Assembly (NCBI GenBank): GCA_035286365.1
Contig: DATHJZ010000252.1
Coordinates: forward strand, 1 to 35,546
DNA length: 35,546 bases
Reading direction: 5' to 3'
DNA from: CADEED01 sp035286365
GTDB lineage: Bacteria; Pseudomonadota; Gammaproteobacteria; Steroidobacterales; Steroidobacteraceae
The first letter of the stretch is position 1. Every line of letters begins with the position of its first letter. A program made the translations under genes and the position numbers. This document shows, piece after piece, positions 16,646-25,314 of this stretch. The notes beneath the pieces are model-generated. The model made no database searches. It was not told the DNA's origin and saw only the letters and a program-made list of their open reading frames with translations.

Positions 16646-17338
16646 TTACCCGATTTGGGGGCCCGCTTGGACATAGCGAGTGGGATCGGAAATGCCCGCC
16701 GAAACAAAGCCTTCGCGCCGCAGACGGCAGGAGTCACAACTGCCGCAGGCCTGGCCCTTCGCGTCGGCTCGGTAACAGGAAACGGTCAGCCTGTAGTCGA
16801 CGCCCAATCGCGCGCCTTCGCGGATGATTTGCGCCTTGCTTAGCTGAATCAGGGGCGCGCGTATCGCGAGCTTGTCGCCTTCGACCCCCGCCTTTGTGGC
16901 GAGCGACGCGAGATGCTCGAACGCGGCGACAAACTCGGGGCGGCAATCCGGATATCCGGAGTAATCGATCGCGTTCACGCCGATGTGGATCTCGCGCGCT
17001 CCGAGTACCTCGGCCCACGCGAGCGCCAGTGACAACATGATGGTGTTACGCGCGGGAACGTAGGTTACGGGAATGCCGGCGGATGGTTCGAGGGGTACGT
17101 CGATGGAAGGATCGGTGAGCGCCGAACCGCCTATGCGGCCGAGGTTCACGTGCATGATGCGATGCTCGCGCGCGCCAAGGGCATGCGCGATGCGCGCGGC
17201 GGCATTGAGCTCGGCTTGATGACGCTGGCCATACGAGATCGACAATGCGTAGCACTCGAGACCCGCGGCCTTCGCCATTGCAAGCGCAGTGGCGGAATCG
17301 AGGCCGCCCGAGAGTAGCACCACGGCGCGTGTGTTCAT
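16646..17338 (-). CDS. queC: 7-cyano-7-deazaguanine synthase QueC
   Basis: 230 residues, the usual length. QueC converts 7-carboxy-7-deazaguanine to preQ0 with ATP and ammonia, a step toward queuosine in tRNA. It has the ATP-pyrophosphatase loop LLSGGLDSATAL near residue 8, the conserved YVPARNTIM and GVNAIDYSGYPDCRPEF segments, and the C-terminal zinc site (SCYR...CGSCDSCRLR). The ATG at 17338 is chosen because it places the P-loop at the family position; the frame is open further upstream but overlaps queE without family similarity. It lies 28 bases after queE and 20 before tRNA-Lys. Confidence 0.96.
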   Translation of the reverse strand: MNTRAVVLLSGGLDSATALAMAKAAGLECYALSISYGQRHQAELNAAARIAHALGAREHRIMHVNLGRIGGSALTDPSIDVPLEPSAGIPVTYVPARNTIMLSLALAWAEVLGAREIHIGVNAIDYSGYPDCRPEFVAAFEHLASLATKAGVEGDKLAIRAPLIQLSKAQIIREGARLGVDYRLTVSCYRADAKGQACGSCDSCRLRREGFVSAGISDPTRYVQAGPQIG

Positions 17339-17366
17339 GACCCCCGGAAACCCTTGCCCGGCACCA

Positions 17367-18020
17367 CTATTTGCCCGGAACGTTGCCCCACAACACTTTG
17401 TGGAGCTGCAGTTGAAAGCGCACCGGCAGGCGGTCCTCGAGGATCCAGTCGGCGAGCTGGCGCGCCGGCAGCTGCTCGGCGCTCGGCGAAAACAGCACGG
17501 TGCAGCGTTGGGCAAGCTCGAGCGCGGCGAGCTTCTCGCGGCTCCATTCATAGTCGGCGCGATGGCAGATCACGAACTTGATCTGCTCCTCGGCGCGCAG
17601 CAGCGTCAGTTCCTCGTAGCGATTGCGCTGTTCCTCTCCGGACCCGGGCGTCTTCACGTCCACCACACGGTTGACGCGCGGATCGACGCCGGCGAGCGGC
17701 ATCGCGCCGCTGGTTTCGAGCGAAACGCGGTAGTTGGCGTCGCACAGCCGCGTGAGCAAGGGCAGGCAGTTGATTTGCGCCAGCGGCTCGCCGCCGGTCA
17801 CGCACACGTAGCGCGGGGCAAACTCCGCCACTCGCGCGAGCACACCGTCGATGGTCATCCACTCGCCGCCATGAAAAGCGTACGCGGTATCGCAAAACTG
17901 GCAACGCAGCGGGCAGCCCGTGAGCCGCACGAACACCGTCGGGAAACCCACGGTGTCGGCTTCGCCCTGCAGCGAATGGAAAACTTCAGTGATCTTCAGA
18001 CGGGCCGATTCATTTTCCAT
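17367..18020 (-). CDS. queE: 7-carboxy-7-deazaguanine synthase QueE
   Basis: 217 residues. Radical SAM enzyme that rearranges 6-carboxytetrahydropterin to 7-carboxy-7-deazaguanine. The cluster motif CPLRCQFCDT (C-x3-C-x2-C) lies near residues 36-43, preceded by the substrate loop EVFHSLQGEADTVGFPTVFV; VTGGEPL binds S-adenosylmethionine. The ATG at 18020 overlaps the 3' end of cpoB by 11 bases, so the queuosine genes are translated as part of the Tol-Pal operon. Its partners QueD and QueF are not in the window. Confidence 0.96.
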   Translation of the reverse strand: MENESARLKITEVFHSLQGEADTVGFPTVFVRLTGCPLRCQFCDTAYAFHGGEWMTIDGVLARVAEFAPRYVCVTGGEPLAQINCLPLLTRLCDANYRVSLETSGAMPLAGVDPRVNRVVDVKTPGSGEEQRNRYEELTLLRAEEQIKFVICHRADYEWSREKLAALELAQRCTVLFSPSAEQLPARQLADWILEDRLPVRFQLQLHKVLWGNVPGK

Positions 18021-18777
18021 TCGACATGCGTTTCAGACGGTCCGCGGCGAGGCTCGCGGCTTCCGTGCCGGGATAGCGCCGCGAGACATTTTCGAGCGTG
18101 ATGCGCGCCTCGGCGTTCTTGCCCAGTGCCGCCTGCGTAAAGCCCACCTTCACCATCGCGTCGGGTGCCTTGCGCGAATCCGGCCAGTCGCTGATCACCT
18201 TCTGGAACGCGGTGATCGCATTGGGATATTCGCGGTTGACGTAGTACGCCTCGCCTAACCAGTACTGCGCGTTGCTGGCAAGTCCACTCGACGGATAGGT
18301 ACTGAGGAAGTTCTTGAAGCCCGCGATCGCGCGCGCGTAGTCGGAACCCTTGAGCGCGTTGAACGCCGCGTCGTAACTCGCCTGCTCGGTGCCGCCGCCG
18401 CTGGTAATACCCGCCGGCGGCGCCAGGACACCCGCGGAGCCTGCTCCCGACGCCACGCCACCGAGCGTTTCGAGCGCCGCAATGCGCTTCTCGAGATCGC
18501 CATAGAGCGAGCGCGTCTGCGTCTTGCCGCCCTCGCTCTGGTTCTGCAGGACTTCGACTTCGCCGCGCATGGCGCGCAACTCCGCCTGCAGCGCGTCGAT
18601 ACGCTGCGCCATCTCGATCAGGCTCTGGTTGGTCACCACGCGTTCGATGCGCTGCACGCGTGCATCGAGATCGTTCATGCGGATGTACACCGGGTCTTCT
18701 TCCGGCGACACGGCGCAACCGATGAGCATGTACGACCCCGCCGCCACGGCGCACAGGGCTGCGATTCTTCGGCTCAT
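18010..18777 (-). CDS. cpoB: Cell division coordinator CpoB (YbgF), possibly a lipoprotein
   Basis: 255 residues. It has a signal sequence, then an N-terminal coiled coil (about 32-100: RVQRIERVV, RIDALQAELRAMRGEVEVLQ) that trimerises in known homologues. A Gly/Ala/Pro linker and C-terminal TPR repeats follow (YDAAFNALKGSDYARAIAGF, YWLGEAYYVNREYPNAITAF). CpoB links peptidoglycan synthesis by PBP1B with Tol-driven outer-membrane constriction. Unusually, the signal ends in SYMLIGC, which reads as a lipobox with Cys 21, so the protein may be lipid-anchored rather than soluble. It starts 7 bases after pal and overlaps queE by 11. Confidence 0.94.
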   Translation of the reverse strand: MSRRIAALCAVAAGSYMLIGCAVSPEEDPVYIRMNDLDARVQRIERVVTNQSLIEMAQRIDALQAELRAMRGEVEVLQNQSEGGKTQTRSLYGDLEKRIAALETLGGVASGAGSAGVLAPPAGITSGGGTEQASYDAAFNALKGSDYARAIAGFKNFLSTYPSSGLASNAQYWLGEAYYVNREYPNAITAFQKVISDWPDSRKAPDAMVKVGFTQAALGKNAEARITLENVSRRYPGTEAASLAADRLKRMSNGK

Positions 18778-18784
18778 GACGCTC

Positions 18785-19297
18785 TCACTTCAAGTAGACG
18801 ATTTCGACGCGGCGGTTCTGCGCATACGCCTGCTCGTCGCTGCCCGCGGCGGCCGGGCGCTCTTCGCCGTAGCTCACCGTCGACAACTGCACTTCGGCAA
18901 CACCCTGCAGCAGCAGCGCGCGGCGCACGGCCTGGCCGCGGCGCTCGCCGAGACCGATGTTGTACTCGCGCGAACCGCGCTCATCGGCATGGCCTTCGAG
19001 GCGCACCTTCTGGCTGGGATTCTTCGCGAGGTATGCGGCGTGTGCCGAAACCACCGACTGCGAATCCGCGCGAATGTCGGCACGATCGAAATCGAAATAC
19101 ACGATGCGCTTCGACAGCAATTCACCCGATGGACCCTGCGTTTCGGTGCTATCCGTCGTGGCGCCGGAATTGTCGACACCACTGGTATCCGTGGTGGATT
19201 GGGGCGCCGGCGGCGGCTGTTCGGGCGGCTTGTCCTTGCAAGCCGAGAGCAACCCCAGGGTTGCGAGCACTAACACTGTCGAGACGAGATTTTTCAT
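18785..19297 (-). CDS. pal: Peptidoglycan-associated lipoprotein Pal
   Basis: 170 residues. Lipoprotein signal with lipobox LLSAC (Cys 20), a Pro/Thr/Ser-rich linker (about 24-58), and an OmpA-type peptidoglycan-binding domain: VYFDFDRADI, LEGHADERGSREYNIGLGER and AYAQNRRVEIVY carry the residues that hold meso-diaminopimelate. Pal anchors the outer membrane to the wall and is recycled by TolB. The ATG at 19297 has a textbook AAGGAG 5 bases upstream, the best ribosome site in the operon, as suits an abundant lipoprotein. It lies 37 bases after tolB. Confidence 0.97.
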   Translation of the reverse strand: MKNLVSTVLVLATLGLLSACKDKPPEQPPPAPQSTTDTSGVDNSGATTDSTETQGPSGELLSKRIVYFDFDRADIRADSQSVVSAHAAYLAKNPSQKVRLEGHADERGSREYNIGLGERRGQAVRRALLLQGVAEVQLSTVSYGEERPAAAGSDEQAYAQNRRVEIVYLK

Positions 19298-19334
19298 TGT
19301 TACTCCTTAAGAACATCGGCGGTTTGGGAAGCCT

Positions 19335-20630
19335 TCAGGGAAGAAAGGGTCCCCACACCGGTTCACGAACTTCACCCGCATCGGCATTGAGCCGCAGCGA
19401 GGTCTGACCATCTATCGAAAGCGTTTGCAATACGCCCCGGCCGCGTTCGCGACCGGCGAGGATCACCATGTCACCGTTGGGCGCAAAGCTCGGGGATTCG
19501 TCCTGGCTTCCCTTCGACAACACACTGAGCGTGCCGCTGGCGACGTCCTGGATTCCGATGCGGTATGCGCCTTGATCGAGCGTCAGCACCGCGAGCTTCT
19601 TGCCGTCGGGCGAGATCCGCGGGCGCGCATTGTACGCGCCCGTGAAGGTGACGCGGCGCGGTCGGTCGCTCCCGCCGAGGGTGAGCTTGTAGATCTGCGG
19701 ATTCCCCGAGCGGTCCGACGTGAAATACAGCGCCGTACCGTCCGGCGTGAAGACCGCTTCGGTGTCGATGGACGGATCGTCGGTCAGCCGCGTCAGCGCC
19801 TGCGTGCCGAGATCGAGTAGATAGATGTCGAGGTTGCCGTTGGTGCCGGAGAGCGTCAACGTCAGTTTCTTGCTGTCGGGCGACCACGACGGCGCACCGT
19901 TGATACCGGTGCGCGCCGAGACCATGCGCCGCGTGCCGCTGCGCACCTGCTGCACGTACACCGCCGACACGCGCCGCTCGAACGACACGTAGGCGAGCCA
20001 TTCGCCGTCCGCGGACCAGGCCGGCGACATGATCGGACGGTCGGACTGCAGGATCATGCGCGGGCCTTCACCATCGGCGTCCGCGACGATCAACTGGTAA
20101 TGCTGCGACGGCGGCTTGCCGTCCACCGACACGTAGGCGATGCGCGTGGCAAACGCGCCGCGCACGCCGGTGACCTTTTCGTAGATCGCATCGGCAACGC
20201 GGTGCGCCGCATTGCGCAGGTTGGCCGCCTTCACCGTCCACTTCTGGCCGAGCACGCGCTGGCCGGTGAGCACGTTGACCAACTCGACATCGACGCTGAT
20301 ATCGCCGTTGCCGAGCGCGGCCAGGCGCCCCACTGCGACGTAGTCATTGCGCTGCTGCTTGAAGCCGGCGATGTCGATGTCGGCGGAAGCCGTGGGTGTC
20401 GACAACATGTCGGCGCGTGCCATGCCCTTGAAGCGGCCGCTGCTCTCGAGATCGCGCTGCACGATCGCAGCGACATCGATACCTCCGTCGGCGGGCACCG
20501 CGCGCGCGAACGGTACGACTGCGATCGGAATGGGATTGGTCACACCCTGCGTGATGGTGAGCCGCAGTTGCGCGAACGCGGGAGTGGTACAAAACGCGGC
20601 CATCAGGAGGCAGGTCGCTAGTTTTTTCAT
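19335..20630 (-). CDS. tolB: Tol-Pal system protein TolB
   Basis: 431 residues, close to the 430 of E. coli TolB. A signal peptide (MKKLATCLLMAAFCTTPAFA) directs it to the periplasm. The N-terminal alpha/beta domain (IAVVPFARAV onward) is followed by a six-bladed beta-propeller with WD40-like PD40 repeats: SDRPIMSPAWSADGEWLAYV, NGAPSWSPDSKKLTL, EAVFTPDGTALYFTSDRSG, ARPRISPDGKKLAVL. TolB binds Pal through the propeller and TolA through its N-terminus. ATG at 20630 begins exactly at the signal peptide, with GAG 7 bases upstream; an ATG at 20642 inside the end of tolA would add four residues (MSNR) and overlap tolA by 8 bases. Confidence 0.96.
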   Translation of the reverse strand: MKKLATCLLMAAFCTTPAFAQLRLTITQGVTNPIPIAVVPFARAVPADGGIDVAAIVQRDLESSGRFKGMARADMLSTPTASADIDIAGFKQQRNDYVAVGRLAALGNGDISVDVELVNVLTGQRVLGQKWTVKAANLRNAAHRVADAIYEKVTGVRGAFATRIAYVSVDGKPPSQHYQLIVADADGEGPRMILQSDRPIMSPAWSADGEWLAYVSFERRVSAVYVQQVRSGTRRMVSARTGINGAPSWSPDSKKLTLTLSGTNGNLDIYLLDLGTQALTRLTDDPSIDTEAVFTPDGTALYFTSDRSGNPQIYKLTLGGSDRPRRVTFTGAYNARPRISPDGKKLAVLTLDQGAYRIGIQDVASGTLSVLSKGSQDESPSFAPNGDMVILAGRERGRGVLQTLSIDGQTSLRLNADAGEVREPVWGPFLP

Positions 20631-20634
20631 GCGG

Positions 20635-21546
20635 TTACTCATTGGGGGCGAATGTTAGCTCCAAAACGCGTTCGAACGGCACACCAGGAGGCGGTATGGG
20701 TAGTGGCGAGGCACGATAAACGGCGGTCTCGACCGATTCCCGAAAGGCGTCGTCACCGCCGCTGCAGCTGTCGACGCGGACGGCCGTCACGTCACCGCCC
20801 GGGACCTGGGTGACCGTCACAATACAAGAGATGCCCGGGCGTGCCGAGGGCGGACGGGTCCATGCCCGAGTCACGCGATCGACGATCTGTGCATGCCAGC
20901 GATTGGCTTCGTCACTGTTGCGCAGTGCGTTGCCGCGTTCCTCCGCTTCGAGATTGCGGCGCAGTTCAGCTTCGCTCGCCTCGCGCGCCCTGTCCGCGGC
21001 GGCCTTCTTCGCGGCGGCCGCGTCGTCGGCGCGCTTCTTCTCGGCCGCTTTCTTGTCCGCAGCCGCCTTCTCGGCGGTCGCCTTGTCAGCCGCAGCCTTG
21101 GCAGCGGCTTGCTTCTCGGCCTCGCGACGGTCCGCGACTTCGCGCTCTTTCAGTTCCTGCGCCTGACGTTCTTCGTCGCGCTTTTCCTGCTCGACCTTCT
21201 CCGCGGCCAGGCGCTCTTCTTCCTTCTTACGCTCGATCTCGGCCGGATCGGGCTTGGGCGGGCCCTGCTCTTCGACGGGCACAGGCTCCGGTGTGGGTTC
21301 GGGGGGTGTTGGTTCGGGGGGTTTGAGCTCGGGTGGCGCGGGCTCCGGAGGCGGCGCCGCACCCTTTGGCAACGTGCGCTCGTCGACCACGGTGCCTGCG
21401 ATGGCCAGCGTCGCTGTTTCGGGCGGACGATGCTTCCAGGTAAACCAGCTGTACACGGCCGCGGCGACGATGCCGGCGTGCAGCAGCACAGACAGCGCAA
21501 TCGCGCGCCAGCTCCCTTGGGTCAGCGTCTTCTGTCGGGGCGGCAT
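20635..21546 (-). CDS. tolA: Tol-Pal system protein TolA
   Basis: 303 residues. One N-terminal membrane helix (about 16-36, AIALSVLLHAGIVAAAVYSW) anchors it in the inner membrane, where it contacts TolQ and TolR. A Pro/Glu-rich stretch (PPEPAPPELKPPEPTPPEPT, about 66-95) leads into a long charged Ala/Lys/Glu helix (about 100-215), which spans the periplasm. The C-terminal domain (about 220-303; ISCIVTVTQVPGGDVTAVRV, two Cys residues) binds TolB/Pal. It transmits the proton-motive force from TolQR to the outer membrane. It starts 5 bases after tolR and ends just before tolB. Confidence 0.95.
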   Translation of the reverse strand: MPPRQKTLTQGSWRAIALSVLLHAGIVAAAVYSWFTWKHRPPETATLAIAGTVVDERTLPKGAAPPPEPAPPELKPPEPTPPEPTPEPVPVEEQGPPKPDPAEIERKKEEERLAAEKVEQEKRDEERQAQELKEREVADRREAEKQAAAKAAADKATAEKAAADKKAAEKKRADDAAAAKKAAADRAREASEAELRRNLEAEERGNALRNSDEANRWHAQIVDRVTRAWTRPPSARPGISCIVTVTQVPGGDVTAVRVDSCSGGDDAFRESVETAVYRASPLPIPPPGVPFERVLELTFAPNE

Positions 21547-21551
21547 TGCGC

Positions 21552-22007
<456 letters not shown>

Positions 22008-22010
22008 GTT

Positions 22011-22685
22011 TCAGCCTCCGCGTCCGGCGTAGCGCTGCAGGATGGTGGAAAACTCTTCCATGAAGGCGTCGTAACGCAGCTCGAGACGGCTCAGCTTGTC
22101 GGCATAGCGGTTGTAGGCGATCACCGCGGGAATGGCGGCAAACAAGCCAATGGCGGTCGCGATCAGCGCCTCGGCAATACCCGGCGCCACCATCTGCAAC
22201 GTGGCCTGCTGCACGCCGCCCAACGCGACGAAGGAATTGAGGATGCCCCACACCGTGCCGAACAAGCCCACGTAGGGGCTGGTGGATCCGACCGTCGCGA
22301 GCGTCGCCAGGCTTTCCTCGAGGCGCTCGATTTCCTTGAGCTGGCCGACCCGCATCGCGCGGCGCGCGCCCTCTAACAACTGCTCCGGCGGGATGTTGCC
22401 CTGCTTGAGGCGCGCGAATTCGCGGAAACCGAACTCGAAGATGCTCGACATGCCGGTGGCGCCGCCGCGAGTTTCGATTTGCCGGTACAACGCGGTGAGA
22501 TCGCCGCCCTTCCAGAAATTGGTTTCGAAGGTTTCGGCTTCGTCGCTGGCGCGCGAGAACAGTGCGCGCTTGCGGAAGATGATTGTCCAGGACATGAGCG
22601 ATGCCAGGATCAGCAGGCCCATCACGACCTGCACCACGGGACTCGCCTGCAGCACCAGCCTGACTATCGAGATTTCATTGTCCAT
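22011..22685 (-). CDS. tolQ: Tol-Pal system protein TolQ
   Basis: 224 residues of the ExbB/TolQ/MotA family with three membrane helices (about 13-33, 132-155, 165-190). Family marks are SPYVGLFGTVWGI and the helix-3 stretch APGIAEALIATAIGLFAAIPAVIAYN, which carries the channel Thr. It forms the proton channel with TolR. ATG at 22685 has AAGGTG about 7 bases upstream and gives the standard N-terminus; the open frame extends to 22826 over ybgC but has no family resemblance there. Confidence 0.97.
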   Translation of the reverse strand: MDNEISIVRLVLQASPVVQVVMGLLILASLMSWTIIFRKRALFSRASDEAETFETNFWKGGDLTALYRQIETRGGATGMSSIFEFGFREFARLKQGNIPPEQLLEGARRAMRVGQLKEIERLEESLATLATVGSTSPYVGLFGTVWGILNSFVALGGVQQATLQMVAPGIAEALIATAIGLFAAIPAVIAYNRYADKLSRLELRYDAFMEEFSTILQRYAGRGG

Positions 22686-22699
22686 CGAGCACCTTCGAG

Positions 22700-23092
22700 T
22701 TAAGAGACCCGCACGAAATCGGGCAGCGGCCGCGGCCGGAATGTCTTCGCATCGACGCAGGCGACCCGCACCTCGCCGTCGGCGAGAACCACGGCATCCG
22801 CGCGCGTCACGGTCTGCTGGAAACAAATCGACGCGCGCCCTTGCGGCACCGGTACGCAGCTCACCAGCAGTTCGTCATCGAGCCGCGCGGGCCTTCGATA
22901 GTTCACCTTGACCTCGACCACGGCGAACACGAAGCCATGCTTCTCGGTGAGCTCCAGCTGGGAATGCCCCAGCGAACGCAGCCATTCGGTCCGCGCGCGC
23001 TCCATGAACTTGAGGTAGTTGGCGTAGTAGACGACCCCGCCGCCATCGGTATCTTCCCAGTAGACGCGCGTGCGCCAGGAGAATTCTGTCAC
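22700..23092 (-). CDS. ybgC: Acyl-CoA thioesterase YbgC
   Basis: 130 residues with a hot-dog fold of the 4-hydroxybenzoyl-CoA thioesterase/YbgC family. The catalytic Asp is in YWEDTDGGGVVYYANYLKF, near residue 14-16, followed by the helix FMERARTEWLR. It hydrolyses acyl-CoA or acyl-ACP and is linked to the Tol-Pal operon in most gammaproteobacteria, probably through phospholipid metabolism. It starts with GTG at 23092, overlapping the TGA of ruvB (GTGA), and ends 14 bases before tolQ. Confidence 0.96.
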   Translation of the reverse strand: MTEFSWRTRVYWEDTDGGGVVYYANYLKFMERARTEWLRSLGHSQLELTEKHGFVFAVVEVKVNYRRPARLDDELLVSCVPVPQGRASICFQQTVTRADAVVLADGEVRVACVDAKTFRPRPLPDFVRVS

Positions 23093-24147
23093 CGTTCGGC
23101 CTCGAACAAGGGCAAGGGCGTTTGCACCCGTTCGGGCACTTTCAGACCGAAATGCAGATAGGCATTGCGCGTCGCCATGCGCCCGCGCGCGGTGCGCATC
23201 AGGAATCCCTGCTGGATCAGGAAAGGCTCGATCACGTCTTCCAGCGTGCCACGCTCCTCACCCACCGCGGCGGCGAGGCTTTCGATGCCCACCGGCCCGC
23301 CATCGAACTTTTCGATGATGGTCGACAGCAGCTTGCGATCGAGTGCGTCGAAGCCCTGCGGATCGACTTCGAGCAGGTCGAGCGCGGCGCGCGCTACGAT
23401 CTCATCGATGCGGCCGTCGGCCTTGACCTCGGCGAAGTCGCGCACGCGCCGCAGCAGCCGGTTGGCGATGCGCGGCGTACCGCGCGAACGCGTCGCGATG
23501 CGCGCGGCACCCGCCGGGTCGATGGGTACACCGAGGATTCCGGCCGAACGCGTGACGATCTTTTCGAGTTCGCCGACCGTGTAGAACTCGAGCCGCTGCA
23601 CGATGCCGAAGCGATCGCGCAGTGGAGAGGTGAGCAGGCCGGCGCGCGTGGTGGCGCCGATCAGCGTGAACGGCTGCAGCGCCAGTTTGATGGAGCGCGC
23701 CGCAGGACCTTCGCCGATCATGATGTCGAGCTGAAAATCTTCCATCGCCGGGTACAACACTTCTTCGACCACCGGCGAGAGGCGGTGGATCTCGTCGATG
23801 AACAATACGTCGCGCGGCTGCAGGTTGGTCAGCAGGGCCGCCAGATCCCCCGGCCGCTCCAACACGGGGCCCGAAGTCTGGCGCAGGTTCACGCCAAGCT
23901 CGCTGGCCAGAATATTCGCAAGCGTAGTCTTGCCCAATCCAGGTGGTCCGAAGATCAGGGCGTGATCCAGCGCTTCGCCGCGATTCACCGCCGCCTTCAC
24001 GAAGATCTCGAGCTGCGCCTTGACCTGTTCCTGGCCGATGTAGTCGGCGAGTCTCTTCGGCCGGATGGCGCGATCGACGGCCTCTTCCTCCTTCAACGCA
24101 ACCGCCTCGACGATGCGATCGGGAACCAACTTTTCCGATGACGTCAT
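23089..24147 (-). CDS. ruvB: Holliday junction branch-migration ATPase RuvB
   Basis: 352 residues. AAA+ motor that drives branch migration with RuvA. Walker A GPPGLGKTTLA near 67-77, Walker B LFIDEIHRL, sensor 1 GATTRAG, the Arg-finger region SPLRDRFGI, and a winged-helix C-terminus ending QGFLMRTARGRMATRNAYLH. Slightly longer than the E. coli protein (336), the extra residues being at both ends. It overlaps ruvA by ATGA and ybgC by GTGA. Confidence 0.98.
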   Translation of the reverse strand: MTSSEKLVPDRIVEAVALKEEEAVDRAIRPKRLADYIGQEQVKAQLEIFVKAAVNRGEALDHALIFGPPGLGKTTLANILASELGVNLRQTSGPVLERPGDLAALLTNLQPRDVLFIDEIHRLSPVVEEVLYPAMEDFQLDIMIGEGPAARSIKLALQPFTLIGATTRAGLLTSPLRDRFGIVQRLEFYTVGELEKIVTRSAGILGVPIDPAGAARIATRSRGTPRIANRLLRRVRDFAEVKADGRIDEIVARAALDLLEVDPQGFDALDRKLLSTIIEKFDGGPVGIESLAAAVGEERGTLEDVIEPFLIQQGFLMRTARGRMATRNAYLHFGLKVPERVQTPLPLFEAER

Positions 24148-24734
24148 TGCGGTCGCACCGCGCCCTGCAGCGCACGGCGTATCAGGTCTTCGGTGGAGCC
24201 GCCCTGCCCGGCAAACGGCTTGAGCATTTGCGAGACTTCGGCGGGCTTGTATCCAAGCGCGACCAGCGCACTCCAGGCCTCGCCTTCCACGCCGCTGCCG
24301 CCCATGGGCATCGTCGCGGCACTGGCTGCCACGGCCTCGAGGCGATCGCGCATTTCCATGAGCACGCGCTCGGCGGTCTTGCGCCCAACCCCGGGAATCT
24401 TGGTGAGTGCCGCCGTGTCCTGGAGTTTCACCAACGTCGCAAATCCGTCGACGCTCACGCCCGACAGAATTGCGAGCGCGAGCTTCGGGCCGACTTGCGA
24501 CACCTTGAGCAGATTGCGAAACAGCGCGCGCTCTTCCTGCGAACCGAAGCCGTAGAGGATATGCGCGTCTTCGCGCACGACGAGATGTGTCAGCAGGCGC
24601 ACGTCGGCGCCCACCGCGGGCAAGGTGTAGAACGTCGACATGGGCGCTTCGATGTCGTAGCCCACGCCGCCGACGTCCACCGTGAGATGTGGCGGTGCCT
24701 TGACCGCCAGTTTGCCGCGCAGGAACCCGATCAA
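24144..24734 (-). CDS. ruvA: Holliday junction DNA helicase subunit RuvA
   Basis: 196 residues. Tetrameric junction-binding partner of RuvB. Domain I starts IGFLRGKLAVKAPPHLTVDV, domain II carries helix-hairpin-helix motifs (LLKVSQVGPKLALAILS, LTKIPGVGRKTAERVLMEM), and domain III is the RuvB-binding tail (WSALVALGYKPAEVSQML). The start is TTG at 24734, overlapping the TGA of ruvC as TTGA; no ATG lies near the conserved N-terminus, so the non-ATG start is well supported. The 3' end overlaps ruvB (ATGA). Confidence 0.97.
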   Translation of the reverse strand: MIGFLRGKLAVKAPPHLTVDVGGVGYDIEAPMSTFYTLPAVGADVRLLTHLVVREDAHILYGFGSQEERALFRNLLKVSQVGPKLALAILSGVSVDGFATLVKLQDTAALTKIPGVGRKTAERVLMEMRDRLEAVAASAATMPMGGSGVEGEAWSALVALGYKPAEVSQMLKPFAGQGGSTEDLIRRALQGAVRPQ

Positions 24735-25225
24735 GCGATCATCTCGAGTCGGCGGGTATGGGCATGACAGATCGCGACGGCGAGTGCGTCCGCGGCATCC
24801 GCCGCGAGCTTCATTTCCACGCGCAGCAGTTGTTTGACCATGTGCGCGACCTGCGCTTTCTCCGCGCCACCGACCCCCACCACCGCGAGTTTGATCGCGC
24901 GGGCCGCGTATTCGTGCACGCCGAGCGCGACCGGTACCGCGGCGAGCGCCGCGCCACGTGCCTGGCCGAGCTTCAGCGCGCTGTCGGCGTTCTTGGAGAG
25001 GAACACGCGCTCGACGGCGATTTCCTGTGGCCGATGCTCGGCAATCAGCGCGGCGACACTGGCGTAGATGATGCGCAGCCGATCCGCGAGCGGTCCGCCG
25101 GCCGTGGCAATGCAGCCCTGCGCGACCAGCACCGCCGTGCCGTGTTCGCAATCGATGACGCCGAAGCCCGTGCGCAGGCTGCCCGGATCGAGGCCGAGAA
25201 TGCGCTTGCAACCACCGGGTAACAT
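24731..25225 (-). CDS. ruvC: Holliday junction resolvase RuvC
   Basis: 164 residues from the ATG at 25225. RNase H-like nuclease that cuts Holliday junctions. Acidic active-site residues appear in RILGLDPGSLRTGFGVID, AVERVFLSKN, and the C-terminal DAADALAVAICHAH. The ATG at 25225 has no Shine-Dalgarno sequence. A second in-frame ATG at 25303 has AAGG 5 bases upstream and would add 26 residues (MARYPMRSSWRAFRPDERSI...) without resemblance to the family, so the true start is open. First gene of the ruvCAB-ybgC-tol-pal-que transcription block; yebC, often upstream elsewhere, is not here. Confidence 0.96.
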   Translation of the reverse strand: MLPGGCKRILGLDPGSLRTGFGVIDCEHGTAVLVAQGCIATAGGPLADRLRIIYASVAALIAEHRPQEIAVERVFLSKNADSALKLGQARGAALAAVPVALGVHEYAARAIKLAVVGVGGAEKAQVAHMVKQLLRVEMKLAADAADALAVAICHAHTRRLEMIA

Positions 25226-25314
25226 CCGCGCGACGACGGGAGCGATCGACCTCTCATCGGGTCGGAATGCGCGCCAGGATGATCTCATCGGGTATCGCGC
25301 CATCGCTGCCTTAA
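25226..25314. promoter_or_regulatory. Divergent ruvC/relA promoter region with an 11-base direct repeat
   Basis: The 89 bases between ruvC and relA hold TCTCATCGGGT twice, at 25252-25262 and 25283-25293, 31 bases apart (about three helical turns). I see no SOS (LexA) box of the CTG-N10-CAG type. If ruvC starts at 25303 instead, the repeats would be coding, so an operator role is only a possibility. Confidence 0.35.

Noticed and set aside
16646..17551. A 301-residue QueC with a long N-terminal extension
   Set aside because: The added residues lie in the end of queE, are Arg/Ser/Pro-rich and unlike any QueC; the ATG at 17338 gives the normal length.
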